From: Amorphoplanes friuliensis DSM 7358
GTDB lineage: Bacteria; Actinomycetota; Actinomycetes; Mycobacteriales; Micromonosporaceae
Assembly (NCBI RefSeq): GCF_000494755.1
Contig: NC_022657.1
Coordinates: 7,036,001 to 7,100,000, forward strand
DNA: 64,000 nucleotides
Direction: 5' to 3'
Part shown: piece by piece, positions 50,864 to 62,600 of the stretch
Layout of the letters: every line of letters begins with the position of its first letter
Position numbering within the stretch: position 1 is the first letter of the stretch
Position numbers and translations under genes: made by a program
Notes under the pieces: model-generated
What the model was told of the DNA's origin: nothing
What the model saw: only the letters and a program-made list of their open reading frames with translations
Database searches by the model: none

Positions 50864-52222
50864 TCACGCGGCCTTCACGAAGGACTGTGCGGCCGTTCCG
50901 TTGCAGTCCCAGATCTGCAATCGGGTCCCGTTCGCTGTGGCGCCCGATGGTGAGTCGATGCACCTGTTGCTCTGCGGATTGCGCAGCCGGTTGCCTTCCT
51001 GGACCCAGTTCTGAGCGCCGCCACCGTTGCAGTCCCAGAGTTGAAGCTTGGCGCCATTGGCTGTGCTGCCGGACTGGACGTCGAGGCAGCGACCGAGGGT
51101 GCGGAGCGTCTGCCCGTTCCACGTCCACTGCTGGTCGGTCGCCGCCGTGCCCTGGCAGTCCCACAGCTGCACAGCCGCGCCGTTGCCACCCGTGTTGTCA
51201 CCGGCCACGTCGACGCACTTGCCACTCGGGCCGTTGATCTGCGTCGCGGATCCGCCCGTGGGAGGTGGCGGCGTCGTGCCCCCACCGTCCTGGTAGTAGC
51301 GCACGTAGTCGATCGATGCGGTGAGCGGGAACTGGCTCTGCACGGGGTTCTGTCCGGGGTACGTGCCGCCCAGCGCCAGGTTGAAGATGATGTGGAACGG
51401 CTTGCGGAACTCCTCCAGGGTGGCCGGAGTCGTGTCGATCACGTGCGTCTGCACACCGTCGACGTACCAGCGGATCTGTGCGGCCGTCCACTCGATCGCA
51501 TAGATGTGGAAGGCAGCGGCGTTGTTGACGGCGGGGTTCGCAACGTAGTTGGCGTTCTGACCCGCTGTCCACGGGAACACGCCGGTCCGGAGATCCCAGA
51601 AGATGTTGTTCGTGACGGTCGCGTTCGCGTTCGCGTGTTCCATGATGTCGACCTCGCCGCAACTGGCCCAGTTGGTGGGCAGGCGGTCGTGGTAGGTCTG
51701 TGCCGGGTTGTAGGCGCTCGTGGACGACTCGTCGCACGAGTCACCGAGCATCCAGAAAGCCGGCCACGAGCCGGTCGCGGTCGGCAGCGCCATGCGCGCC
51801 TCGATGCGGCCGTACTGGAAGGACCTCTTCGTGTCCGTCGTCATGCGGCACGACGTCTGGTAGAAGTTGCGGCCGTTGACCGTGATGGGCGTCGTGAGCC
51901 AGTTGGCGCGCATCACGAGGTTGCCGCCGGACTGCGTGCAGTTCTCGGGGCGGTACCACTCCCACTCGCCGTTGCCCCAGCCGTCGAAGGAGTTGAGGCC
52001 GGGGTTGAGTCCGTTGCCGACGTTGTAGTTCCAGTTGGCGCTGCTGGGCGCGCCGGACCCGTTGAACTCGTCGGCCCACACGAGGTTCCACGCGGCCTGC
52101 GCGGGCTGCTGCTGGATGACCGCGCTACCGACGAGTGCAGTGACGACCGCGATGAGGAGGACCGAGAGGCGCCGGCGGCTGCGTGACAGCGTTCGGCCTT
52201 GAAAACCTGGGGTCAGTGTCAC
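50864..52222 (-). CDS. Secreted GH16 beta-glucanase with ricin-type lectin domain
   Basis: 452 residues from the GTG at 52222, chosen for GAGAGGACG 6 nt upstream; the frame extends to 52273. Signal peptide (RSRRRLSVLLIAVVTALVG, AQA cleavage). The GH16 domain (about 45-315) has the catalytic signature GEVDIMEH with both glutamates, WNYNVGNGLNPG and a WPAFWMLG strand, as in laminarinases acting on beta-1,3-glucan. A Pro-rich linker joins a CBM13/ricin B domain (about 330-452) with GKCVDV/GRCLDV/NRCIDS units and three QxW-type motifs. It is analogous in design to the PL7 enzyme, with the lectin at the other end. Confidence 0.92.
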   Translation of the reverse strand: MTLTPGFQGRTLSRSRRRLSVLLIAVVTALVGSAVIQQQPAQAAWNLVWADEFNGSGAPSSANWNYNVGNGLNPGLNSFDGWGNGEWEWYRPENCTQSGGNLVMRANWLTTPITVNGRNFYQTSCRMTTDTKRSFQYGRIEARMALPTATGSWPAFWMLGDSCDESSTSAYNPAQTYHDRLPTNWASCGEVDIMEHANANATVTNNIFWDLRTGVFPWTAGQNANYVANPAVNNAAAFHIYAIEWTAAQIRWYVDGVQTHVIDTTPATLEEFRKPFHIIFNLALGGTYPGQNPVQSQFPLTASIDYVRYYQDGGGTTPPPPTGGSATQINGPSGKCVDVAGDNTGGNGAAVQLWDCQGTAATDQQWTWNGQTLRTLGRCLDVQSGSTANGAKLQLWDCNGGGAQNWVQEGNRLRNPQSNRCIDSPSGATANGTRLQIWDCNGTAAQSFVKAA

Positions 52223-52380
52223 GGAGAACGTCCTCTCGTACGGAGTGGTTCGCTCTACTACGAGGTGTGACACAAGTATTACGTAAACATTGCTAACTGT
52301 CGATGCAGCACAAGCGTCGGCGCTGTCGAACCGGACCGGTCGAAGATGATCTTGTGCCCCACGTAAGGATTAAAAATGCG

Positions 52381-52416
52381 AACGGCCCGTTACCGAAACC
52401 TCGGCAACGGGCCGTT
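52381..52416 (-). terminator. Orphan leftward terminator-like hairpin
   Basis: AACGGCCCGTT and AACGGGCCGTT form a perfect 11-bp stem around a 14-nt loop with three extra inner pairs. On the minus strand it is followed by CGCATTTTTAATCC, a proper T-run. No gene on that strand ends here, so the terminated transcript is unknown. Confidence 0.6.
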
Positions 52417-52872
52417 GACCTGCACAAACCTTGGTGGACCATACGTGGCAGAATAAGAACCGCGTTTTCGCTGGTTAGGGGCCATCTGTCGCCGTCCCGA
52501 CGGTTCGTTTCCGCGCCTCACCAGCGCGATCGTGAGGACTCCCTCGAACCGCAGTGACCCTGCTCGCCCTTGACCCATCCGGCCGCGACGGCCGAGACCT
52601 CTGGACTTGAGACACGACTCCGCAAGGTCGCCACGGAGACCTGGATCAGCCATCGGGCCAGTACCTAGGCCCGGAAACGACAAGCCATGGTTGGGATTAG
52701 ACACCCGGCAGGAGTCCTTGGTGCCCGCGCCGGGCGGACAGCTGTAGCGCTCCGTGTTCGCTCCGACACACATGCGCTGCGGTGTCTGTTTTGTGCTTGC
52801 AGCTTGTGATCTTGATTTACATACCATCATCGATCCCCCTAAAGTTCCGTTGCCGCTTCACAGGTACGGGGG
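52417..52872. other. Leader region of the LamG/RHS locus, no supported gene
   Basis: About 450 bp open in several frames, but composition is unlike coding DNA of this genome. A 146-codon minus-strand frame ends inside the hairpin at 52381-52416 and has no recognisable domain. It may hold the LamG/RHS promoter and a leftward non-coding transcript ending at the hairpin. Confidence 0.4.
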
Positions 52873-55800
52873 ATGACTGTTTTGGTTGCTGTAGATTCGC
52901 GCGCCCATTTTCGGGTGTTCCGGCGTTCGATCGCTTGGACCACCACGTCGTTGCTGCTTTCCGCCGCCCTTACAGCCGTGCCCTCCGAAGCCTCGGCGGC
53001 CGGCACGCAGACGGCGATGCCGACCCGGTTGCCTGCAGCAACCACCGGTCAGGACCAGGCCGCGGCGATGAGACTTGCCCGGGAGTCCGATACCCGAGTC
53101 GAGATCATGTCCGAGCGGACGGAGTACAGCCAGTTCTTCGCCGAACCCGGTGGAAACCTGACGTACGAGTCGACGGTCCTGCCTCAGCGCGTTCATCGAT
53201 CTGACGGGTCCTGGGCGGATGTCGACCTGACCTTGCAGCAGTCCGCGGAGGGAACGTTGCGTCCGCAGTCTTCGGTCGCCGATGTGCGGTTCTCCTCCGG
53301 TGGTGAAGGGCCGCTGGTCACCTTGGTTGATCACGGCAAGTCGTTCACCATGACCTGGCCGGGCCGTGACCTTCCGGCCCCGACGGTGACAGCCGACACG
53401 GCGACTTACGCCGAAATACTGCCGGGTGTCGACCTGGTGGTGCGCGCGACGTCGTTGGGCTTCTCGCATGTGCTGACGGTCAAGACAGCGGACGCAGCGA
53501 AGAACTCGGCGCTGCGAGAGATCACCTTCGACCTCGGTGGTGCGGCGGAAGTATCCCGTCTGCCTGATGGTTCGTTGCAGGCAGCAGCGGGCTCGAGCCT
53601 GCTGGCCTCAGCGCCCGCGCCGGCCATGTGGGATTCCCGCTCCACCGGCGCCACCGCGAAAACCTCGGCGGAGAGTGCTGCCGCCGTCCAAGGCGCCGGC
53701 CCTGACATCTCGACTGCTGCGGCGCCCGGTGATGCCGCCCGCGTGGTGTCGGTCGAGACCGAGGTGAACTCGGCAGGGGACCTGGTGCTCAAGCCGGACG
53801 CGGACATGCTGGCCGGGCCTGCGACCTTCCCGCTGTTCATCGACCCGGAGTGGAGCACCGGCAAAAAGCGGTGGGCGTACGCGACGAACAACAACACCAG
53901 CAACGGCGACGTGTCGCGGGCACGGGTCGGTATGGATCCCGATGGCCGGATCTACCGGTCCTACTTCGAGTTCTCCCTGGCCGCACTCAAGGGCAAGCAC
54001 GTCGAGTCCGCGAAGGTGAAGATGGAGGTCGACCACTCCTGGGCCTGCACTCCCACGTGGACGCACATGTACAGCGCGAATCCGATCTCGTCGACGCCGC
54101 GGACGGCGTGGAAGTCGTCGAACCCGTTCCTGAAGCACCTGTCGGCCGCTGAGTCGCATGCGAACGAGGGAGTCGGGTGTGAGGACTCGCCGCAGCCGGA
54201 CAGTCCTGTCACCTTCACCGGTGGTGCGATCGGGTCGCTGGTCAACACCCTTGCGGGACGCAGCGCCGACACGGTGACGATGGCGTTCTCCGCCGGCAAC
54301 GACAACCAGGAGTACGAGAACGCCAAGGACCGCTGGAAGAAGTTCTTCCTGGGCAGCGCCAAGCTGATCGCCGATGTCGATGCGAAACCCGGGAAGCCAT
54401 ATTCGTTGCAGGTCAACGGCGTGGCTTGTCAGTCAGCCAGTGTGGGCGTCGGGCTGACCAACCCGTACTTCGGTGCCTTCATGCCTGACTCTGATACCAG
54501 CCAGACGCTGCGGAGCACGTGGGAGTGGTACAAAGTCGTCAACGGTGCCATCTCGACGAAGATGACCTCGCCGGCGGTCAGTCAGACTCCGGCCAACAGC
54601 CGCGATGCCAGCGTTCGGGCCTCCGGCGCGGTGAACAACCAGACGTACGCCTTCCGGGTACAGGGCAAGGATCCTGCGCCGTACGAGATCACCAGCCCAT
54701 GGTCCGACTGGTGTTACTTCCATATCGATACCACCGACCCGCCGGTGGTCGGAACCGTCCTGTCGATGCCGCAGGGACCCGGCAAGCCTGGGCAGTTCGA
54801 AATCAGCTCGACCGCAGCCGACGTCACCAAGTTCCGCTACGGGTGGAATGCGGCGGGCAACGAAATCGCAGCGAAAACGGTCCCGAACAGGCCCGGCAAG
54901 TCGGTGATCGTGACCCTGAGCGCGCCGAAGTATGGCGAGAACGTGTTGTATCTCCAGGCTGTCGACAGCACGAAGAACGTCGGTGACGGCTCCTTGTCCA
55001 TCATCGTGCAGCGCCCGTCTCCACCGGTGGCGCGGTGGGGTCTCGAAAGCTACCCGGGCGTCAGTACGGACGACGCGCTCTCGGATCAGCAGGGAGAGCT
55101 GGCGGGAGACACACCGCTCAGCGCATCCACGTCCGGGTTCTCCTGGTCAGATCGGCAGCGGATGGTCGGTACATCGACTGCCACCTTCACCGGGACCGGT
55201 GTGCTCACCACCACGACACCGGTACTCGACACCGCGAGAAACTACGGGGTCGCTGCTTGGGTCAAGCTAGATCAAATGACCGGTGGCCAGAACATCGTGT
55301 CGCAGGACGGCAATCAGACGGCCAACTTCCAGTTGCAGTACCGCAGCGACGATCGCAACGGTGACGGCATCGCCGACAAGTCGTTCTGCTTTACCTTGCG
55401 CAACGAGGACGTGGCTGCGACTGCCGCGCTGACGACGGTGTGTGGGGTCAACACGGCGGTGGCCGGCCGGTGGACGCACGTTGCCGGTGGGTACGACGCG
55501 GCCGAGAAGAAGATCCGGGTATGGATCGACGGGGTCATGAAGGGCGAAGCCGACGCTCCGCAGATGTGGAGTGCCGCCGGACCGCTGCGGATCGGTGACC
55601 GGAAACTGACTCCGACGCAGTGGACCGATCAGTTCTTCGGCAGCGTCGCCGACGTTCAGGTCTTTGATCGGGTGCTGGTGCAGGACGACTTCACGGGCAG
55701 GATCGCCGAGCCTGGCTCACAGATGCTGGACGAGCCGGGCATCCTCACGCCGATCGAGGTCGGTCGCTGGGATTTCGCCGTCGCCTCGGAGTGTTACGAC

Positions 55801-56565
55801 GCTGCGATCCCGGACACCTGCGCGGCAGCAGACGCGGCACCGTGGGGACGGCGCCTTCGCCTGACCCCGGGTACCGAGATCGGTGACGGTAGTGGCGGGG
55901 GGTTCGCGGCCTTCGACAATCAGCACCTTTGGTGGGTGGGGCCGGATGACCCGGTCTATGGCACCGCGACCCGGGAGTACGGCTTCTCGCAACAGAACAC
56001 CGCGGGGCCGGAGGATGAGCCGCAATGGCAGGACAGTCCGGTGGTACGTACCGATCAGTCGTTCACGGTGTCGGTTATGACGCACGTCGACTCGATCGAC
56101 ACGACGATGACGGCCATCGCGCCCAAGGGCGGCAAACAGTCGGCCTTTTATCTCGGCAGTCGCAAGTCTACGGTCGGTTCGGTCTCCGCTCAGCGGTTCG
56201 AGGTGATGGTGCCCTCGTTGGACCAGGACCTCGGTGAGAGTTACACCCACATCGTCGCTCCGACGCCGATCGACATCGACGATGCCGGTTCCTGGACCCA
56301 GTTGACGGTCACCTACGTCGCCGGGACCAAGAAGCTGCAGTTGTACGTCAACGGCAAACTCGCCCAGTCCGGTTCGGTGCCGGGTCTGTGGAATGCCGGT
56401 GGTCCGCTGATCGTCGGGAACTCCTGGTGGAGTGCCGACAACACCTCAGGTGGCTGGACCGACGCCTGGTTCGGCGGACTCGATGACGTCCGCGTCTATC
56501 AGGGTGCCATGACTGCCGCCCAGGTAGCCGAGCTGTATGCGAGCCAGAGTGTCGATGCCCCGTAG
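52873..56565 (+). CDS. Large secreted LamG-domain protein, RHS partner
   Basis: 1230 residues; GGGGG abuts the ATG. Signal peptide (FRRSIAWTTTSLLLSAALTA, ASA). A ~250-residue N-terminal beta region (TYESTVLPQRVHRSDGSW) is followed by a DNRLRE-like module (about 330-500, SRARVGMDPDGRIYRSYFEF) and a fibronectin-like stretch. Two LamG/concanavalin folds lie at about 745-945 and 1020-1225; each contains a GRWTHVAGGYD- or SWTQLTVTYVAG-type strand and a GLDDVRVY-type end strand. No anchor. This gene type regularly precedes RHS toxin genes in actinobacteria and probably helps display or deliver the RHS protein. The RHS gene starts 63 bp downstream. Confidence 0.85.
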   Translation: MTVLVAVDSRAHFRVFRRSIAWTTTSLLLSAALTAVPSEASAAGTQTAMPTRLPAATTGQDQAAAMRLARESDTRVEIMSERTEYSQFFAEPGGNLTYESTVLPQRVHRSDGSWADVDLTLQQSAEGTLRPQSSVADVRFSSGGEGPLVTLVDHGKSFTMTWPGRDLPAPTVTADTATYAEILPGVDLVVRATSLGFSHVLTVKTADAAKNSALREITFDLGGAAEVSRLPDGSLQAAAGSSLLASAPAPAMWDSRSTGATAKTSAESAAAVQGAGPDISTAAAPGDAARVVSVETEVNSAGDLVLKPDADMLAGPATFPLFIDPEWSTGKKRWAYATNNNTSNGDVSRARVGMDPDGRIYRSYFEFSLAALKGKHVESAKVKMEVDHSWACTPTWTHMYSANPISSTPRTAWKSSNPFLKHLSAAESHANEGVGCEDSPQPDSPVTFTGGAIGSLVNTLAGRSADTVTMAFSAGNDNQEYENAKDRWKKFFLGSAKLIADVDAKPGKPYSLQVNGVACQSASVGVGLTNPYFGAFMPDSDTSQTLRSTWEWYKVVNGAISTKMTSPAVSQTPANSRDASVRASGAVNNQTYAFRVQGKDPAPYEITSPWSDWCYFHIDTTDPPVVGTVLSMPQGPGKPGQFEISSTAADVTKFRYGWNAAGNEIAAKTVPNRPGKSVIVTLSAPKYGENVLYLQAVDSTKNVGDGSLSIIVQRPSPPVARWGLESYPGVSTDDALSDQQGELAGDTPLSASTSGFSWSDRQRMVGTSTATFTGTGVLTTTTPVLDTARNYGVAAWVKLDQMTGGQNIVSQDGNQTANFQLQYRSDDRNGDGIADKSFCFTLRNEDVAATAALTTVCGVNTAVAGRWTHVAGGYDAAEKKIRVWIDGVMKGEADAPQMWSAAGPLRIGDRKLTPTQWTDQFFGSVADVQVFDRVLVQDDFTGRIAEPGSQMLDEPGILTPIEVGRWDFAVASECYDAAIPDTCAAADAAPWGRRLRLTPGTEIGDGSGGGFAAFDNQHLWWVGPDDPVYGTATREYGFSQQNTAGPEDEPQWQDSPVVRTDQSFTVSVMTHVDSIDTTMTAIAPKGGKQSAFYLGSRKSTVGSVSAQRFEVMVPSLDQDLGESYTHIVAPTPIDIDDAGSWTQLTVTYVAGTKKLQLYVNGKLAQSGSVPGLWNAGGPLIVGNSWWSADNTSGGWTDAWFGGLDDVRVYQGAMTAAQVAELYASQSVDAP

Positions 56566-56628
56566 CACGTCGTGTCAGCTCCCCTCGAACTCCTCCCCTG
56601 CGACTCACGCTTCCCAGGAGACATCTAC

Positions 56629-59600
56629 ATGAGCCGTGTCCCTCGTCCGTATGTCATCGGCCGCCTCGCTCGCGCGACGCGGATCCGGCTCGTGTGTGCA
56701 GCCGCATTGTCCGGCGCCCTGGTTGCTTCGACCTTGTCGGTGACGCCGGCCCTGGCCGAGCCCGTCAAACCTAGCCATCTGAAAGCCCAGGTAGAAAAGG
56801 TGGACAAGGACGGCGGTGAGATCGCCGGGGTCGGATGGAAACCGAAGGCCCATCCAGAGTTCGATCCCCCTGCACCGCTCTGGCCGGCCGCAGGAACCGA
56901 ACTTGTGACAGCAGCCCCGTCAGGACGCCGGGCGGCCGCCGCGCAGGCCGCCCGGCCGGCCGACGTCACGGCCAAGGTCATCGACCGCAACACCCTGCCA
57001 GAGCGTTGGAAGGCTGGTGTCGTCGCTGAACTGTCGGCCCGGACCGCCGGCACCACCCCGATCGTGATGAACTACTCGGCCTTCGCCAACGCCTACGGTG
57101 GCGACTGGTCCTCTCGACTGCGCCTGTGGCAGCTCCCGGCGTGTGCGCTGACGACCCCTGACAAGGCCGCCTGCAGCGCGAAGCCGTTGTCGTCGGCCAA
57201 TGATTCCTCTGCTATGACGGTGACGGCCGACGTCGCGGTACCTGCGACGAATGCGGCGGAAGCCACTCCCACGATGGTGGCGTTGGCCGCCGGCCCGTCC
57301 GGTGCCTCCGGTGACTTCGCAGCGACGCCCCTGTCGGCGTCGTCGAGCTGGTCCGCAGGCAGTTCCACCGGCGGATTCAGCTGGTCGTACCCGATGCGTA
57401 CCCCACCGTCGATCGGCGGCGGCTCACCCGGCGTGTCGCTGTCGTACTCCTCGGCGAGTGTCGACGGGCGTTCGTCGGCGACGAACAACCAGCCGTCCTG
57501 GATCGGTGAAGGGTTCGAGTACAGCCCGGGATTCATCGAGCGCCGCTACGTTCCCTGCGCAGAGGACGAGAAAGGCGAGGACAACAACCCGACCTACACC
57601 GGTGACCTGTGCTGGCGGTCGAACAACGCCACCCTCTCCCTGGCAGGAAGCAGCACCGAACTCGTCTTCCAGGAAGGTAAGGGCTGGCACGCCCGGACCG
57701 AGGACGGCTCGAAGATCGAGCGGCTGACCGGCGCCGACAATGCCGACGACAACGGCGAGCACTGGAAAGTCACCACCACTGACGGCACCCAGTACTTCTT
57801 CGGACTGAACAAGCTACCTGGGCAAAGCGCAGCGACTGACTCTGCCTGGACCGTTCCGGTTTACGGCAACCACGCCGGCGAGCCCGGTCACGACACGAAG
57901 TTCTCGGACTCCCGGCTGACACAGGCCTGGCGCTGGAACCTCGACTACGCCATCGACGCTCACGGCGAGACAACCTCGTTCTGGTACGACAAGGAAACCA
58001 ACCAGTACGCGGCCGAGGCCACCGAGAGCAAGAACGTGTCGTACGTCCGCGGCGGCACCCTCACCCGCATCGACTACGGAACCTGGGACCGCGGCAGCAG
58101 CGACCGTTCGGTCAAGGCCCTGGCCCAGGTCAACTTCAGCACCGCGGACCGGTGCACCTCGGACTGCTCCGACCACGACAAGTGGAAAGACACCCCGTGG
58201 GACCAGGAGTGCAAAGCCGGGGCCACCACGTGCGAGGACTTCTCACCGACGTTCTGGTCGACGAAACGGCTCGCCGAGGTCCGCACCCGCATCTGGGACA
58301 CCACCAAAACCACCCCAGCCTGGCAGGACGTCGACTCCTACGCGCTCAAGCACAGCTTCCCGTCGCCGGGTGACGGCGAGAAGGGCGGGCTGTGGCTGGA
58401 CTCGATCGTGCACACCGGGCACGTCGGCGGCACCGCCACCTTCCCGGCGATCACCTTCGAACCGGACCCGAAACAGAACCGGGTCCAGACCCCGACCAGT
58501 ACCACCGACAACTGGCAGCGCCTGAGCAACATTTACACCGAGACCGGCGCCCGGATCCAAGTCACCTACTCCAAGGCCGACTGCACCACGGACGACCTGC
58601 CGTCCTCACCGCAGAACAACGACCGGCTCTGCTACCCCGTGATCGGACCGAATCCGCTTGACCCCGACGGGCCGGACATCACCGAATGGTGGCACAAGTA
58701 CGTCGTCGAGCACGTCTCTGAGACCGACGGCCAGTACGTGGGCGGACACCAGGTACCGCCCAAGAACACCTACTACACCTACGGTGGAAAACCGGCCTGG
58801 CACTACGCCGACGACGACGGACTGAGCAAGCCCAAACGCAAGACCTGGAACCAGTTCCGCGGCTACGCGAGCGTCACGACCAAAGTCGGCGACACGAACC
58901 AGACGCTGACCACAACGAAGTACATGCGGGGCATGCACGGCGACCGCGAAGCCCCAGCAGGCGGAACCACCTCCGTCACCGTCCCGGCATCACTCGGCAC
59001 AGAAACGGTGTATGACGAGGACCAGTTCGCCGGCATGGTCCGCGAGCAGATCGTCTACAACGGCACCGACGACAAACCGGTCAATAAGATCGTCAACGTC
59101 CCGTGGCGCTCCGACCCAACCGCATCACGCACCATCAACGGCGACACCGTGACCGCCCGCTACACCGGAACGAGAGTGACCTACAAAGGAACAGCACTCG
59201 GCGTCGACGGATCCCGCGGGTGGCGAGTCACCAGCTCGCAGAGCACCTTCGACGACACCTACGGCGTGGCGACCTCGGTCCAGGAGAACGGCGACGTCGC
59301 GAAAACCGGTGACGAGAAGTGCACCAGCACCACGTACAACCGAAACACGGACAAGAACATCGTCACGCTACCCAGACGAGTCACCGTCACGACGCTGCCG
59401 TGCGGCACCGCACCGACCACCACCGACCACATCATCTCCGACACACGGTCGTTCTACGACACCGCCGGCAGCGACGCCACCGCCCCGACCCGCGGCGACC
59501 TCACCCGCACCGACGTCCTCAGGAACTGGACCGCAGCGGCCGGAACCACGTGGCTGACCACCGCCACCGCGACCTTCGACTCCTACGGACGGCGCCTCAC

Positions 59601-62600
59601 CGCCACCGACCCGCTCCGCGGTAACACCACAACGTCGGTGTACACGCCGGACAACAGCCTCGGCACCAAGCGCGCCGACACCACTCAGGCCGGATGGACG
59701 ACCACGACCGACTTCCACCCGGCGTGGGCCTCACCGACGAAGATCACCGACCAGAACAATCGTGTCACCGAAGCAACCTACGACGCGCTCGGACGCACCT
59801 CACAGGTCTGGGATCAAGGCTGGCCTCGCGCTCAGAGCCCTGACCGGCCATCGGTCAAGTACACCTACAGCTTCGACCCGGAACGCAAGAACTACCCCTA
59901 CATCAAGACCGAGTCACTGAATGCCGGTGGCGGCACCAACGTCGCCTACGACATCTACGACGGCCTCCTACGACCTCGGCAAACCCAGACGGCGTCAGCT
60001 GTCGACGGGCTACGCGTCGTCACCGACACCCTCTATGACCGATACGGTCGTGTCGAAATGACTTATGCCGCGCACTCCGAACCGGGCGCGCCGACAGGAA
60101 CTCTTTGGGCGGAACCGGAATGGTCTGTCCCGACGCAGAGTTTGATGCTGTACGACAGGGCTGGACGAGCGACGGCGTCGGTCTTCCGGTCTGGCGACGG
60201 CGTAGCCAACGTTCTGTCCAAGTGGCGTACCACCACGACCTACGAGGGCGACCGGAGCACCGTCGTCCCGCCCGACGGCGCCACACCGACCACCACCCTC
60301 ACCGATGCCGTCGGCCGGACCGTCGAACTGCGCCAGTACACGACCGACGCTGGACCGGCCGGGGCCTACGAAGCCACCAAATACACTCACAACAGCAAAG
60401 ACCAGCTCGTAACTGTCGCGGATACCGCCGACAACCGCTGGACTTACAAGTTCGACGTGCGTGGACGCCAGATCGAGAGCGTCGACCCCGACAAGGGCAG
60501 AACCACATCCACCTACAACGACGCCGGCGACCTCACCAGCACCACCGACGCACGCGGTGAAGTCCTCGCCTACGCCTACGACACCCTCGGCCGCAAGACC
60601 GGCCTCTACGACGACACCGTCGCCGACGCCAACAAACGCATCGAATGGAAGTACGACAAGCTCTACACCGGTTCGCCCATCAAGGGCCAGCTGACCGAGG
60701 CTATCCGCTACGACAACGGCAACGCCTACAAATGGCAGGCCGTCGGTTTCAACCAGCGATACCAAATCGCCGGCGAACAATGGGTCATCCCCGCCGCGGA
60801 GACCGGTCTGGGCAAGACCTATGCCTACGGTCACGGCTACTCCACCTACACCGGAGCGCCTACCACCCTCACCTACCCGCCCGGCGGCGACCAGGTCACC
60901 GAGACCGTCACCACCAAGTACGATGCCCGCACCGGGCTGCCCTACGGCCTCGAAACAAATCTTCCCCAGGTCAACACGTATGTCACGGGCCAGCAGTACT
61001 CCGCCTATGGTGAACCGACGATCACCACTATGGAGACCGGAAGCGGTGTTCACACCGAGCAAAGTGTGTCCTACGAGCTCGATACCCGCCGTCCGCACCG
61101 GATCACGGTCAAGCCGGAGACAGCCTCAAGCGCCGTCTCTGATCGCGTGTACACCTACCAGGAGGCCGGCAGCCCGCTGTCGATCACGGACACACCGGCC
61201 AACGGCCAAGCCGACAAGCAATGCTTCGACTACGACCAGCTCCAACGGCTGACCTCAGCATGGACACCGAAGACCGAGGTGAGCTGCGGGTCCGCACCGT
61301 CGGTGGACAACCTCAGCGGTCCGGCCCCGTACTGGCTGGCCTGGAAAATCGACAAACTCGGTAACCGCACCGAAGAGATCTCGCACACCGCGAGCGGAGA
61401 CACCACTCGCGCCTACGGCGTCCCCACGCCCGGCCCGAACGTCGTGCGACCACATGCGGTCACCTCGATGACCACCACACCTCCCGGGCAGACCGTCGGC
61501 AGCACCGCCGCCTACGGCTACGACAACACCGGGAACATGATTACCCGGCCCGGCGCAACGGCCACGCAAACCCTGACCTGGAACAGCGAGGGCAAAGCCG
61601 CCAAGATCGTCGAAGGCAGTCAGACGACCACCAACCTTTACGACGCCAACGGTGCCCGTCTGATCCGCCGAGACGCCGGCGGGACCACCCTCTACCTGCC
61701 CGGCATGGAGATCCGCCGCACCGTCTCCGGCAGCACCGCCGTCCAAACGGGCACCCGTTACTACACCTTCAACGGCGCGACCGTCGCGTCACGCACCACC
61801 GGCCAGCAAAGCCTCACTTGGCTGTTCAACGACCACCAAGGCACCCAGCAGATCGCCGTCAACGCCTACAACCAACAGGTAACGACCCGCCGACAGCAGC
61901 CCTACGGCAACCCTCGCGGCACCGCGCCCGCCTGGCCCAACAACAAAGGCTTCGTGGGCGGTGACAACGACCCCACCGGCTTGACCCACCTCGGCGCCCG
62001 CGAATACGACCCCACACTGGGCCGGTTCATCTCGGTAGACCCGATCCAGGACCTGTCCGACCCACAACAGTGGAACGCCTACTCCTACTCCGGCAACGAC
62101 CCGATCGGGCACAGCGACCCCACAGGGCTGCGCGACGACGACCTCTTCTACGGCGAAATCGGCGCCGGCTTCAAGGAGAACCCGGACGGCTCCTCCGACA
62201 ACGGCGACGGCGACGGCGGAGGTAATGGCGACGGCGGAGGTAATGGCGACGGCGGAGGCAATAACGGAGGCGACGGCGGCGGAACCGGCAACAGTGGTAC
62301 CAGCAGCGGGAACGGCGGGAAATCCTCGGTCGGATCGGTGATCGGAGCCGGCCTCAAAGCCCAGCTCGACGCCGGATTCGACGCGACCCTCGGCGCCGCC
62401 CAAGGCATCTACTCCCTCTTCGAGAGCGCCTACCATCAGGGCGTCGCTGACGGCACCGCCATCGGCAACGGCGACATGACCGTCTGGCAAGCCCTCTGGG
62501 GCCAAACCAAGCGCACCTGGAACTCCGCTCCTGGCATGGGCGGCAGCACCTGGAACATGCTCAAGGGCCTCTACGCCCATGGCGAAGCCGCAGTAACCGC

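Noticed and set aside
52390..52830. 146-codon minus-strand frame upstream of the LamG gene
   Set aside because: Ends inside a terminator hairpin, has no ribosome site or domain; a non-coding transcript is more likely than a protein.
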